In this document: positions 17,123-25,465 of the stretch, piece by piece | Layout: each line of letters opens with the position of its first letter | Position numbering within the stretch: position 1 is the first letter of the stretch | NCBI RefSeq assembly: GCF_003627965.1 | Contig: NZ_RBWE01000001.1 | Span: forward strand, 1,856,222 to 1,900,211 | Direction of reading: 5' to 3' | Length of the DNA: 43,990 nt | From: Desulfofundulus salinus | GTDB taxonomy: Bacteria; Bacillota; Desulfotomaculia; Desulfotomaculales; Desulfovirgulaceae | The notes under the pieces: generated by a model | Told to the model about the DNA's origin: nothing | Databases searched by the model: none | Seen by the model: only the letters and a program-made list of their open reading frames with translations | Position numbers and translations under genes: made by a program

Positions 17123-17169
17123 TAATTATAATCTAACATTCTTTAGCGGAAAGGAGTGGATGTTGCCAG

Positions 17170-17853
17170 ATGAAGGTTACCTTTTTGGGCCACGCAGCCT
17201 TTCTCCTGGAGGGAGAGGCAACGGTATTGATTGATCCCTTTATTACTGGTAACCCGGTGACCACCGTCCGGGCAGAAGACCTGCACCCGGACCTGATCCT
17301 GGTCAGTCATGGCCATAGCGATCACCTGGGGGACGCAATTGAAATCGCTAAAAGATCCGGCGCAACGGTAGTTTCAGTTTTTGAACTGGCCAGTTATTGC
17401 AGCCGTCAAGGTGCACAGGCCCACGGCATGCATATTGGGGGCAGCCATCAATTTGGTCCGGTAAAAGTAAAGTTAACGCCCGCCTGGCACGGTAGCGGAC
17501 TGATTACCAACGGACCGGCTGAATATCTTGGCACCCCCTGTGGCTTTGTTCTTACCCTGGACGGAAATACCATTTACCATGCCGGAGACACCGGACTATT
17601 TGGGGACATGGCCATGGTGGGGCGCCTGCATCCCATTGATCTGGCCCTGTTGCCCATCGGGGATAATTTCACCATGGGCCCCGAAGACGCCCTGGAAGCA
17701 GTACACCTGATTAAGCCAAACCTGGTCATTCCGATGCACTATAATACCTGGCCCCTGATTAAGCAGGATCCGCAGGAATTCAAGCGGGTGGTGGAAGCAC
17801 AAACACCGGCGCGGGTAATCATTCTCGCCCCGGGAGAGAGCTATGAAGTCTAA
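17170..17853 (+). CDS. UPF0173 metallo-beta-lactamase-fold hydrolase
   Basis: The protein has 227 residues. The N-terminal MKVTFLGHAAFLLEG and metal motif SHGHSDHLGD (HxHxDH) are followed by YHAGDTGLFGDM and IPMHYNTWP. These place it in the UPF0173 (YtkL-like) metal-dependent hydrolase family. The substrate is unknown. ATG 17170 follows GAAAGGAG. The next small gene overlaps its 3' end by 11 nt. Confidence 0.9.
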   Translation: MKVTFLGHAAFLLEGEATVLIDPFITGNPVTTVRAEDLHPDLILVSHGHSDHLGDAIEIAKRSGATVVSVFELASYCSRQGAQAHGMHIGGSHQFGPVKVKLTPAWHGSGLITNGPAEYLGTPCGFVLTLDGNTIYHAGDTGLFGDMAMVGRLHPIDLALLPIGDNFTMGPEDALEAVHLIKPNLVIPMHYNTWPLIKQDPQEFKRVVEAQTPARVIILAPGESYEV

Positions 17854-18109
17854 TCACCAGCCGGACCCAGCCTGGATGCGGGAACAGGGACAAAAGCTCC
17901 TAACATTGTTTAACCAGGCCCTGAACCAGCTGCAGGCGCTCCCACCTGACCCGCAACTGGCCAATTACGCGGCCTTCCTTCACGGGCAGATTTATGGCCT
18001 GGCCATTGCCCTACATTTTCTCTTCCCAGGGCCCGGCAATCTGGGGGAAAAGGCCGCTTTAATGGTAAGACCCGTTCTTACCGAACACCGGTGTGAATGT
18101 GAAGGTTAA
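17843..18109 (+). CDS. Small hypothetical protein
   Basis: The protein has 88 residues, is helical, and ends in HRCECEG. ATG 17843 overlaps the upstream gene, with GGGAGAG as ribosome site. No family is recognised. A strong terminator follows at 18121-18156. Confidence 0.6.
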   Translation: MKSNHQPDPAWMREQGQKLLTLFNQALNQLQALPPDPQLANYAAFLHGQIYGLAIALHFLFPGPGNLGEKAALMVRPVLTEHRCECEG

Positions 18110-18120
18110 AGGGAAGGTTA

Positions 18121-18156
18121 AAGAGGAGGCTTACCGGAACGGTAGCCTCCTCTTTT
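18121..18156 (+). terminator. Rho-independent terminator
   Basis: An 11-bp stem (18121-18131 with 18144-18154) extended by ACCG/CGGT after a bulge, loop GAA, then a T-rich tract. It ends the meaB-UPF0173 unit. Confidence 0.9.
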
Positions 18157-18300
18157 CGTTTCTCTTTTTTCCTTTCTTTGAAATATTTGTCTAACAGCGT
18201 CACACCACCCGAGTTATCCTCATATTATAAACCAGAACGATGCACCCGGGTGTCGTTCAAAAACTAAAAATCTAATACCATACATAAGGAGGAATTTACG

Positions 18301-18468
18301 ATGCCCGATGTGGTGGAAAAACCGGAAGTGGGGACCAAGGCTACTAGCGTCACTGAAGTTTTTGCGGGTATTTTCTTGATTCTAATTGGCCTTTTGCTGA
18401 TCAGATTCGGGTTCTTCTTCGCCGGTGCTCTGGTTGCCGTGGTAGGACTGGTTGTCCTGGCCTTTTAA
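18301..18468 (+). CDS. 55-residue membrane protein
   Basis: ATG 18301 is preceded by AAGGAGG at ideal spacing. The product has a polar N-terminus (MPDVVEKPEVGTKATSV) and two hydrophobic segments separated by RFGFFFAG. It is too short for many gene finders. No family is recognised. It stands alone between two hairpins (18121 and 18513). Confidence 0.75.
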   Translation: MPDVVEKPEVGTKATSVTEVFAGIFLILIGLLLIRFGFFFAGALVAVVGLVVLAF

Positions 18469-18512
18469 AGCCAGCATGCTACCGGTGCCCATGAGGAACC
18501 TTTCCCTAACCA

Positions 18513-18538
18513 GGAGGGCTACACCAGTGTAGCCCTCC
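18513..18538 (+). terminator. Long palindrome after the small membrane gene
   Basis: A 26-bp perfect palindrome (GGAGGGCTACAC and its complement) without T-tract. It is a likely terminator or message stabiliser. Confidence 0.65.
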
Positions 18539-18570
18539 ACCCGCATCTTAGATGAAAGGATGTGCAGAGC

Positions 18571-19134
18571 GTGAGCTATGAAAAGCCCATCCACGAAGCT
18601 CTCGATGACCTGGTAGAAAAACTGGAAAACCTGCAGGCAGAAAAAAGCGGTCAGATTGAAGATACTGGAAAAGTGTCGGCCAGCCTGGACCGCCTGGCGG
18701 AATTAATTGCCGATCTTGAAGTACAGCGTTCACGGGAAAATAAACTGACCCAGAAGCTAGAAGTAGTCATTAATCAACTGGAGCGCCTGACCAAGGAACC
18801 TCTTTTTCGTTCCGAAGCCCCAAAAAAGGATCTGGAGCTCACACTGCGCAAGATTATCGCTGGCACCAGAACAGTCGGCCAGGTAATTGAAATCATCGCC
18901 AACAGTGTACAGATCATGTTTGATTCCATACTGAAAACCTTCAATGACTTCAAGGTAACTGCTAATCAAAATACTCGCAGCGGTAAGGGCAATTCTCTGG
19001 ATCTGGCCAGGGTTCTAGAGCCCATGAACACCTTTTTAAGAAGCCTGGCCACCAACATGGAAAAAAAAAGTAACGCCGAACCAACGGCAAGTTCGGAAGA
19101 TACCCCGAGTGTTAGCGGCAGCAAGCAGGCGTAG
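18571..19134 (+). CDS. Coiled-coil hypothetical protein
   Basis: The protein has about 187 residues from GTG 18571 (or 18562). It is strongly charged with heptad-like leucines between about 5 and 75 (LDDLVEKLENLQ, LAELIADLEVQRSRENKL), followed by a helical region and a Ser/Thr-rich tail. There is no membrane span. No family is recognised. The protease gene begins 13 nt later. Confidence 0.65.
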   Translation: MSYEKPIHEALDDLVEKLENLQAEKSGQIEDTGKVSASLDRLAELIADLEVQRSRENKLTQKLEVVINQLERLTKEPLFRSEAPKKDLELTLRKIIAGTRTVGQVIEIIANSVQIMFDSILKTFNDFKVTANQNTRSGKGNSLDLARVLEPMNTFLRSLATNMEKKSNAEPTASSEDTPSVSGSKQA

Positions 19135-19147
19135 GGAGATGGGGCCG

Positions 19148-20401
19148 ATGAAGCTTTTTGCCCAAGAAAAAATCTCAAACATAGTACTTTTTAAAAAACC
19201 CGCTTTTGACGGGAAGGAATTGCGCAGGGAATACCAGGACCTTCTCCGTAAACATGGTGCCACCCGCATTGAACCTCTGCCTTTGGTAAACGGCGTGGTT
19301 TGCAATTTTTCCTTGGGGATTCAGCTACAGGCCCTGAGAGAAGAGGAAGAAGTAGCTGTCCTGGAAGAAAATCTCCAGGTAAAATTGCACCCGTTCGAGG
19401 TACAGTCAAAAAATATCTTTCTGGAACAGGAGAGTTACCAGATCATCCCCTGGGGCATTCACCGCATTGGAGCCGACCAGCTCTGGTCCCAGGCCACGGG
19501 AGAAGGCATGAAAGTAGCCGTTTTAGATACGGGAATTGACCTGCACCACCCCGACTTACAGGAAAATATTGCTGGGGGCGTGAATTTTGTGGAACCCCAC
19601 CTTCCCCCCCAGGATGATAACGGCCACGGCAGCCATGTGAGTGGTACCATTGCGGCCGTAAAAAACAACTATGGTGTGGTCGGTGCCGCTCCCGGAGCCA
19701 AACTTTACGCCGTAAAGGTTCTCAACCACAAGGGCGAAGGTTATTTCGCTGATGTAATCCGGGCTCTTGGGTGGTGTCTGGAACAGGGCATCCAGGTGGT
19801 TAACCTGAGCTTCGGCTCCAACACTCCCAGCAAGGCCCTCCATGAGGCCATCCGCCAGGTAACCGACAAGGGAATGATCGTGGTGGCTGCAGCCGGCAAT
19901 GACGGTACCACCCGTTCGGTGGATTATCCCGCCGCCTATCCGGAAGTAGTGGCGGTAGGTGCGGTGGATGAACAAAATCGCCTGGCCTCCTTTAGCAGCC
20001 AGGGGCCGGAAATTAATCTTGTCGCCCCGGGAACACGTATACTTTCCACCGGAAACGGGGGGTTATTCTGGCGTTTAAGCGGTACCTCCATGGCTACTGC
20101 TCACGTCAGCGGGATAGTGGCCTTAATATGGTCCATGGCACCCCAACTAAACTCCGGTCAAATCCTGCGGACCCTTTATTCCTCGGCAGAAAGACTGTCT
20201 GATCTGACCCGTGAACAGCAGGGGGCAGGAATGGTACGGGCGGATCTGGCCGGCAAAAAACTAAGCCGGGGAAAAGAAGAAGAAGAACTGGAAACCCCGG
20301 CAATGGAAACAACCGGTGCCGATCAGGTACATGAACCAGGCCACCGCTTCCCACCACTGCACTTTGGCCCTTTGTTTCGGGAACCAGTGAGGGAACAATA
20401 A
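19148..20401 (+). CDS. Subtilisin-like serine protease (S8), intracellular type
   Basis: The protein has 417 residues. The catalytic triad is visible: Asp in AVLDTGIDLHHPDL, His in NGHGSHVSGTIA and Ser in SGTSMATAHVSG; the oxyanion Asn is in AAAGNDG. An N-terminal region of about 95 residues resembles an inhibitor-type propeptide. It has no signal peptide, so it is probably cytoplasmic or forespore-located. A C-terminal extension of about 60 residues is charged and of unknown role. ATG 19148 is chosen over 19139 for ribosome-site spacing. Confidence 0.88.
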   Translation: MKLFAQEKISNIVLFKKPAFDGKELRREYQDLLRKHGATRIEPLPLVNGVVCNFSLGIQLQALREEEEVAVLEENLQVKLHPFEVQSKNIFLEQESYQIIPWGIHRIGADQLWSQATGEGMKVAVLDTGIDLHHPDLQENIAGGVNFVEPHLPPQDDNGHGSHVSGTIAAVKNNYGVVGAAPGAKLYAVKVLNHKGEGYFADVIRALGWCLEQGIQVVNLSFGSNTPSKALHEAIRQVTDKGMIVVAAAGNDGTTRSVDYPAAYPEVVAVGAVDEQNRLASFSSQGPEINLVAPGTRILSTGNGGLFWRLSGTSMATAHVSGIVALIWSMAPQLNSGQILRTLYSSAERLSDLTREQQGAGMVRADLAGKKLSRGKEEEELETPAMETTGADQVHEPGHRFPPLHFGPLFREPVREQ

Positions 20402-20404
20402 GAA

Positions 20405-20433
20405 TTTGGGGTAGCTTCTAAAGCTACCCCAAA
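20405..20433. terminator. Bidirectional terminator
   Basis: TTTGGGGTAGCTT (20405-20417) pairs perfectly with 20421-20433. A- and T-runs on both sides suit the two convergent genes. Confidence 0.88.
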
Positions 20434-20440
20434 ATTTATT

Positions 20441-20680
20441 TTAGCTTTTACCCTGCTGATTCATTAACTGCATCACATTGGCCAGCAATTGATTTAGTGC
20501 CTGATTATCTTGCTCACTGAGGGATTGACGCATAAATTCCATGGCATTACTAAAAAAAACCATCAAAGCTGCCGGATCAACGCTGGCCTTTAACTGTTCC
20601 AGTGTGGCCGGATCGATGCTCTGGAACAGATTACGCAAGGGTTCGGGCAACATGCCCAAATCCAAAGGTGATTTTTCCAT
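20441..20680 (-). CDS. Small helical protein
   Basis: The protein has 79 residues, preceded on the minus strand by AAAGGAGGGG. It is Gln/Asn/Leu-rich and helical (LEQLKASVDPAALMVFF, NQALNQLLANVMQLMNQQGKS). No family is recognised. It is convergent with the protease gene and divergent from the helicase gene. Confidence 0.7.
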   Translation of the reverse strand: MEKSPLDLGMLPEPLRNLFQSIDPATLEQLKASVDPAALMVFFSNAMEFMRQSLSEQDNQALNQLLANVMQLMNQQGKS

Positions 20681-20772
20681 CTACTCTTCCCCTCCTTTAA
20701 TTTGATACTATATATATGTGTGTGCTTATTTTTTTGCCCCCACTACCAGAATTCGAAAAGGGGAGAGTGTGC

Positions 20773-23649
20773 GTGGTGCCTCATTCGGTGGTAGTTTGTG
20801 ATGTGGAAACAACGGGTTTGAATCCTCAACATAATGAAATCATCGAAATAGCTCTCCTCCGGCTGGAGGAAGGAGAAATAACCGGGCAGTTCCATAGCCT
20901 AGTCCGCCCGCGACAACGGGTCCCGGTTACTATCCGCCGTCTCACCGGTTTAAGTGAGGAACTTCTGGCCACTGCCCCGTCGCTGGATGAGGTGTTACCA
21001 TCAGTGATGGATTTCCTTGGCAAGAGTTCCCTGATGGGTCATAACGTATCCTTTGACCGGGATTTCCTGCAAGCCGCGGCAGGTACCCCGATCGCAGTTC
21101 AGCTTTTTGATACCCGGGAACTGGCCCGCATTCTTTTACCCAACGCCCCGGGTTTTCGACTGGCCGACCTTTGTCGGCTTTTGGGGATAGAACAAAGGCG
21201 TGCTCACAGGGCACTGGATGACGCCCTGGCTACGGTCTCCCTTTATCGCCGGCTGCTCCATAAGGCCGCGGAAATGGAGGGGCAGGTGTTGTTACACCTG
21301 GCCGCCTTTTTGCAACGGGCCGGATCGGCCTGGGCAAACGAAATAGCACAGCTGGCCTGGCAATCCTGCTCAAGGAAGATTACCCGTCCCGCCTTCTTTT
21401 TGCCCCCTGAACTGGAAGAAACACAGGAACCGGTTTGCCCGCGAAACCTTCCTCAATCCTCCCGGGAACTGGCCGCTTTGCTGGAGCCCGGCGGTCCCCT
21501 GGCTCTCCATCTGGAGAGTTATGAATACCGCCCGCAACAGGGACGCATGGTAGAGGCGGTAACCCGGGCCCTGGAGGAAAAAAAATTTTTGCTTATAGAA
21601 GCCGGCACGGGAACGGGAAAATCCATGGCCTACCTGATTCCGGCCTTTTACTGGTCCCTATCCCGGGGGCAGCGTGTCCTTATTGCTACGCGAACCATTA
21701 ACCTCCAGGAACAGCTATGGCAAAGGGACATCCCCCTGGTGAAAGAGGCCCTCGGCTGGTCCTGCCGCGCGGCATTACTTAAAGGCCGCCAAAATTATCT
21801 GTGCCTGCGGCGCTGGTTAAACACCCTGCAGGCCCGTGACTGGACTGCTGCGGAAGCAGCTTTCTATGCGCGCATACTGGTCTGGACACAGGAAACCTCC
21901 ACCGGGGACAGGAGCGAACTCAATCTTTCCAGTTTGGAGCAGGAACTCTGGCAGGAACTGTGTGCCGATAGTGAAGCCTGCCTGGGCTCCCGTTGCCGAT
22001 GGTTCGCCCGGGCCTGTTATGTTTCCCGGGTCCGAAACCAGGCTGAGAAAGCTAATTTGATCATTGTCAATCATTCTCTCCTCTTTTCTGATGTGCGGGC
22101 CGAAAACCGCGTACTTCCAGAATATGCCGCTCTGGTGGTGGACGAAGCGCATCATCTGGAAGACGCGGCCACTGAACAACTGGGGCGCGCAATTTCGCGC
22201 ACCGTGCTTTTCCGCTGGTTAAACAAGCTCAACCGGCTCCTGGTTCGCTTGAGCGAAATGGCACCACCCCGGGGCGATTCTTCCTGGCTTTCCAGCGTCC
22301 AAAAGGCCCGCGATGCCAGCCACAGGGCATTGCAGGGGGCGGAGTTGTTTTTTAACGCCTTGCAGCAGCTGGTAATCCGGCAAGCCTCTTTCCAAGGAAA
22401 AGAAAATAGACCCCGGTACGTTCTTCGCTTACAACCGGGCTTAGAGGGAGATATCACTGCCGAGCTGCAATCGGAACAGTCTAACCTCCTTTTTTATCTC
22501 AAGGACTTGCTGGCTGGCTTGAAAAAACTCATAGAGCACCTGGAGTTCAGCCAGATAGAAGATGAGAGCTGGGCCGACCTGACCTGGGAGCTATCATTCC
22601 ATGCCACAGATGGTACCAGGATGGTGGCGGACCTGGAATCCATTCTTCAGGGTACCCTGGAGAAAAACGTCTACTGGGTCGAAGTACATGAAGGAGGGGA
22701 AAAGACCAGTTGCAGCCTGCGGGCCGCACCAATTCAGGTAAATAAAATACTTTACGAGCACTTGTATCAAAGTAAAAAATCAATCATTTTCACCTCGGCA
22801 ACGTTAACGGTAGAAGAATCTTTTGATCATTTTATGGAACGTACAGGCCTGGACCTTATTCCTCCCGAACGTGTAGTAACCATGCAGGTAGACTCACCTT
22901 TTGTGTACGAATCCCAGTCCCTGCTATGCATTGTGAGAGGAATGCCCACCCCCGGAGAAGGAGCCGAAGATACATACTTCGCAACCCTGGCAAGTACACT
23001 CCTGGACCTGGCTGAAATTACGGGAGGTCGCATGCTGGTCCTTTATACCTCCCACCGGGCACTGCAGGAAACCTATCGCCGGTTAAAGCCCGCATGTGAA
23101 GAGAGGGATATCTGTCTCCTCGGCCATAATCTTGACGGCAACCACTGGCAACTGTTGGAGGAATTTCGCACTTCCGAAAGGGCTATCCTTATGGGGGCGT
23201 CCAGCTTCTGGGAAGGTGTGGACATTCCCGGACCGGCTTTAAGCTGTGTGGTCATGGTCAAACTCCCCTTTTGGGCTCCCCAGGTTCCGGTAGTGGCAGC
23301 ACGCCTGGAAGAGCTGGCCTCCCAGGGGAAGGATGGTTTCCGACATTTCAGCCTCCCCCAGGCCATTATTCGCTTTAAACAGGGCTTTGGCCGGCTAATC
23401 CGAACAACCCAGGACCGGGGTGTAGTGGTGGTTTTAGATGGACGCCTGCTGCACAAAAAATACGGCCGCCATTTTTTACATTCTCTACCTTTAAAAAGCC
23501 ACATCCAGGGAAACCGCCACCTAATTATGAGGCGGATTGCCCACTGGTTTGCCCACCCCGGCAGTCGGCCCGACTGGCTTGCGATCAATCAACCCGAAGA
23601 TATGGAGCGATTTGCTTCTTCCAGTCAAAAAAGGAAAATTAATTTCTAA
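20773..23649 (+). CDS. dinG: DinG-family helicase with exonuclease domain
   Basis: The protein has about 958 residues. Residues 1-165 form a DEDD 3'-5' exonuclease (VVCDVETTGL, GHNVSFDRDFL, HRALDDALAT), as in Gram-positive DinG/YpvA. The rest is an XPD-like superfamily 2 helicase: motif I EAGTGTGKSMAY, DEAH in LVVDEAHHLED, and C-terminal GASSFWEGVDIPG and QGFGRLIRTTQDRG. Cysteines in ADSEACLGSRCRWFARACYV (with a nearby Cys) could hold the Fe-S cluster of this family. GTG starts at 20773 and 20776 are both possible behind AAAGGGGAG. The role is DNA repair or structure resolution. Confidence 0.92.
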   Translation: MVPHSVVVCDVETTGLNPQHNEIIEIALLRLEEGEITGQFHSLVRPRQRVPVTIRRLTGLSEELLATAPSLDEVLPSVMDFLGKSSLMGHNVSFDRDFLQAAAGTPIAVQLFDTRELARILLPNAPGFRLADLCRLLGIEQRRAHRALDDALATVSLYRRLLHKAAEMEGQVLLHLAAFLQRAGSAWANEIAQLAWQSCSRKITRPAFFLPPELEETQEPVCPRNLPQSSRELAALLEPGGPLALHLESYEYRPQQGRMVEAVTRALEEKKFLLIEAGTGTGKSMAYLIPAFYWSLSRGQRVLIATRTINLQEQLWQRDIPLVKEALGWSCRAALLKGRQNYLCLRRWLNTLQARDWTAAEAAFYARILVWTQETSTGDRSELNLSSLEQELWQELCADSEACLGSRCRWFARACYVSRVRNQAEKANLIIVNHSLLFSDVRAENRVLPEYAALVVDEAHHLEDAATEQLGRAISRTVLFRWLNKLNRLLVRLSEMAPPRGDSSWLSSVQKARDASHRALQGAELFFNALQQLVIRQASFQGKENRPRYVLRLQPGLEGDITAELQSEQSNLLFYLKDLLAGLKKLIEHLEFSQIEDESWADLTWELSFHATDGTRMVADLESILQGTLEKNVYWVEVHEGGEKTSCSLRAAPIQVNKILYEHLYQSKKSIIFTSATLTVEESFDHFMERTGLDLIPPERVVTMQVDSPFVYESQSLLCIVRGMPTPGEGAEDTYFATLASTLLDLAEITGGRMLVLYTSHRALQETYRRLKPACEERDICLLGHNLDGNHWQLLEEFRTSERAILMGASSFWEGVDIPGPALSCVVMVKLPFWAPQVPVVAARLEELASQGKDGFRHFSLPQAIIRFKQGFGRLIRTTQDRGVVVVLDGRLLHKKYGRHFLHSLPLKSHIQGNRHLIMRRIAHWFAHPGSRPDWLAINQPEDMERFASSSQKRKINF

Positions 23650-23716
23650 AACTGTCACATTTCGGCCAGCGGCACATACTATATTAAGGACTAACAAAGT
23701 AAAGGGGTGAGTTGTC

Positions 23717-23782
23717 TTGCGCGTGTATTTCGTGCGGCTGCCATCCTTCATAAGAGCCCTTTTGCTGAGGGTTTGGAAATAG
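23717..23782 (+). CDS. spoVM: SpoVM-like sporulation micropeptide
   Basis: TTG 23717 follows AAAGGGGTGAG and encodes 21 residues beginning MRVYFVRLPSFI. This aligns without gaps to B. subtilis SpoVM (MKFYTIKLPKFL): M-basic-x-Y-x-hydrophobic-basic-LP-x-F-hydrophobic, and then a short amphipathic helix ending in Lys. SpoVM marks the curved forespore membrane and anchors SpoIVA for coat assembly. A strong terminator lies 6 nt after the stop. Homology of so short a peptide rests on the pattern and on other sporulation signs in the window. Confidence 0.8.
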   Translation: MRVYFVRLPSFIRALLLRVWK

Positions 23783-23787
23783 GATCG

Positions 23788-23816
23788 GGGACAGGCCAAA
23801 AACCTGTCCCTTTTTT
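23788..23816 (+). terminator. Terminator after the SpoVM-like gene
   Basis: GGGACAGG (23788-23795) pairs with CCTGTCCC (23803-23810), followed by TTTTTTG. Confidence 0.9.
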
Positions 23817-23839
23817 GTTCCCTTTTTTGTAATATTGTG

Positions 23840-23873
23840 ATCTCCGTCATTTTTCCAACGGAGATTTTTTTTA
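23840..23873 (+). terminator. Second tandem terminator
   Basis: ATCTCCGT (23840-23847) pairs with ACGGAGAT (23858-23865), followed by eight or more T's. It insulates the hdr operon from upstream transcription. Confidence 0.88.
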
Positions 23874-24004
23874 GACTTTAAAAAGGATTTACCATTTAGG
23901 CGTCGAAAGTATATCTTAAAAATCACATAGCATTTATTGTTTTAGTGAAATTAACCCCTATCATATTCGAAAAGGGGCAAGTTCATTACAAAAGAGGGGT
24001 TGAG

Positions 24005-24577
24005 ATGGAAACCATCAGACTCAACGAAAGTGAAGATAGGGATTTTATCGAACGTGTATCCCGGGAAAGCGGACAGGCAGTGGAAAATTGTTACCAGTGC
24101 GGCAAGTGTACCGCCGGCTGCCCGGTAGCATTCGCCTACGACTTAATGCCCCACCAGGTAATGCGTATGGTACAAATGGGATTAAAGGAAGAGGTGCTCC
24201 GTTGCCAGAGCATCTGGCTCTGCGCCTCCTGCGTTACCTGTACGGCCCGTTGTCCCCGGAATATTGACGTGGCGATGGTAATGGATACCTTGCGGATTAT
24301 GGCCCGGCGCAAGGGCATGATACCCCCGGGCAGGGGCCGCAACGTAGCCCTGTTCAACAACAATTTCCTGAGGTCCATTCAAAAGTACGGGCGGTTGTTT
24401 GAATTTGCCACCATGGCCATGTTCAATCTTAAAACCGGCCAGCCTTTCCGGGAAGCCGATACGGGGCTAACTATGTTAAGGCGGGGCAAGTTAAAGTTAT
24501 CGGTAACCAAGCCACGGGGCCTGGAAGAAATCAACCGTATTTTTGAAAAAGTACGCCAGGCGGAAAAGGAGGTTTAA
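24005..24577 (+). CDS. hdrC: HdrC-like iron-sulfur subunit
   Basis: The protein has 190 residues from ATG 24005, after AGAGGGGTTGAG. Two 4Fe-4S binding motifs are visible: CYQCGKCTAGCP (about 29-40) and CASCVTCTARCP (about 76-87). This is the HdrC arrangement, which passes electrons between HdrA and HdrB. It opens the hdrCBA-mvhD-flxCBA operon; the next gene starts 2 nt after its stop. Confidence 0.92.
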   Translation: METIRLNESEDRDFIERVSRESGQAVENCYQCGKCTAGCPVAFAYDLMPHQVMRMVQMGLKEEVLRCQSIWLCASCVTCTARCPRNIDVAMVMDTLRIMARRKGMIPPGRGRNVALFNNNFLRSIQKYGRLFEFATMAMFNLKTGQPFREADTGLTMLRRGKLKLSVTKPRGLEEINRIFEKVRQAEKEV

Positions 24578-24579
24578 AC

Positions 24580-25437
24580 GTGAAGTTTGCCTATTACCCC
24601 GGTTGCAGTTTGGAAACCAGCGGGAAGGAATACGATCTTTCCACCCGGGCAGTAAGTAAACACCTTGGTATTGAACTTACGGAGGTCCCCGACTGGAGCT
24701 GCTGCGGGGCCACTGCCGGACACAGCACGAGCCACCTTCTAGCCCTGGCCTTGCCCGCCCGCAATCTGGCCCTGACCGAAGAAACAGGTCTCGACGTAAC
24801 CGCACCCTGTGCTGCCTGTTACCAGCGCCTGGCCCTGGCCTGCCACGAATTGAAACAAAACCCGCAGTTGCGGGAAAAAGTCAATGAAATTACAGGGCGG
24901 CCTTTTCACGGCAAGATTAAGGTGATATCCATCCTGGAAGTGATCAGTTCCGTTGGTTTGGAGCAGATCCGGGCCCAGGTAGTGAAGCCTTTAAAAGGGC
25001 TAAAAATTGCCGCTTATTACGGCTGTCTTTTGGTGCGGCCCCGGGCCATCCAGATCGACGATCCCGAAAACCCGCAAATTATAGAGCAAATCATGCAGGC
25101 CGCCGGGGCGGATACGGTGGACTGGTCGCACAAGACCGAATGCTGTGGGGCTTCCCTGGCGGTAAGCAATGAAGAGGTAGCCATTCCCATGGTTTCCCGT
25201 ATTCTGAAGGCGGCGGCACTCTCCGGTGCCAATTGCCTGGTGTGCGCCTGCCCCCTGTGCCACTTCAACCTTGACATGCGCCAGTTAAAGGTTAACCGAC
25301 TGCGGGGAACCAATTATTACTTGCCAGTATTTTATTTTACCCAGCTTTTGGGAGTGGCCATGGGGTTGAATCCGCAGGACTTGAGCCTGCACACCCATTT
25401 TGTAGATACCGGCCAGGTACTTAAACTGGTTGGTTAG
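24580..25437 (+). CDS. hdrB: HdrB-like catalytic subunit (CCG domains)
   Basis: The protein has 285 residues from GTG 24580, behind AAAAGGAGG. It carries two Cys-rich CCG domains: [29 protein letters not shown] in the first half, then [30 protein letters not shown] in the second. In HdrB these bind two non-cubane 4Fe-4S clusters that reduce a disulfide. In a bacterium without CoM/CoB the substrate is probably another disulfide such as that of DsrC; the substrate is inference. Confidence 0.92.
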   Translation: MKFAYYPGCSLETSGKEYDLSTRAVSKHLGIELTEVPDWSCCGATAGHSTSHLLALALPARNLALTEETGLDVTAPCAACYQRLALACHELKQNPQLREKVNEITGRPFHGKIKVISILEVISSVGLEQIRAQVVKPLKGLKIAAYYGCLLVRPRAIQIDDPENPQIIEQIMQAAGADTVDWSHKTECCGASLAVSNEEVAIPMVSRILKAAALSGANCLVCACPLCHFNLDMRQLKVNRLRGTNYYLPVFYFTQLLGVAMGLNPQDLSLHTHFVDTGQVLKLVG

Positions 25438-25465
25438 ACTATCACCGACAAGGAGCGATAGAAGT

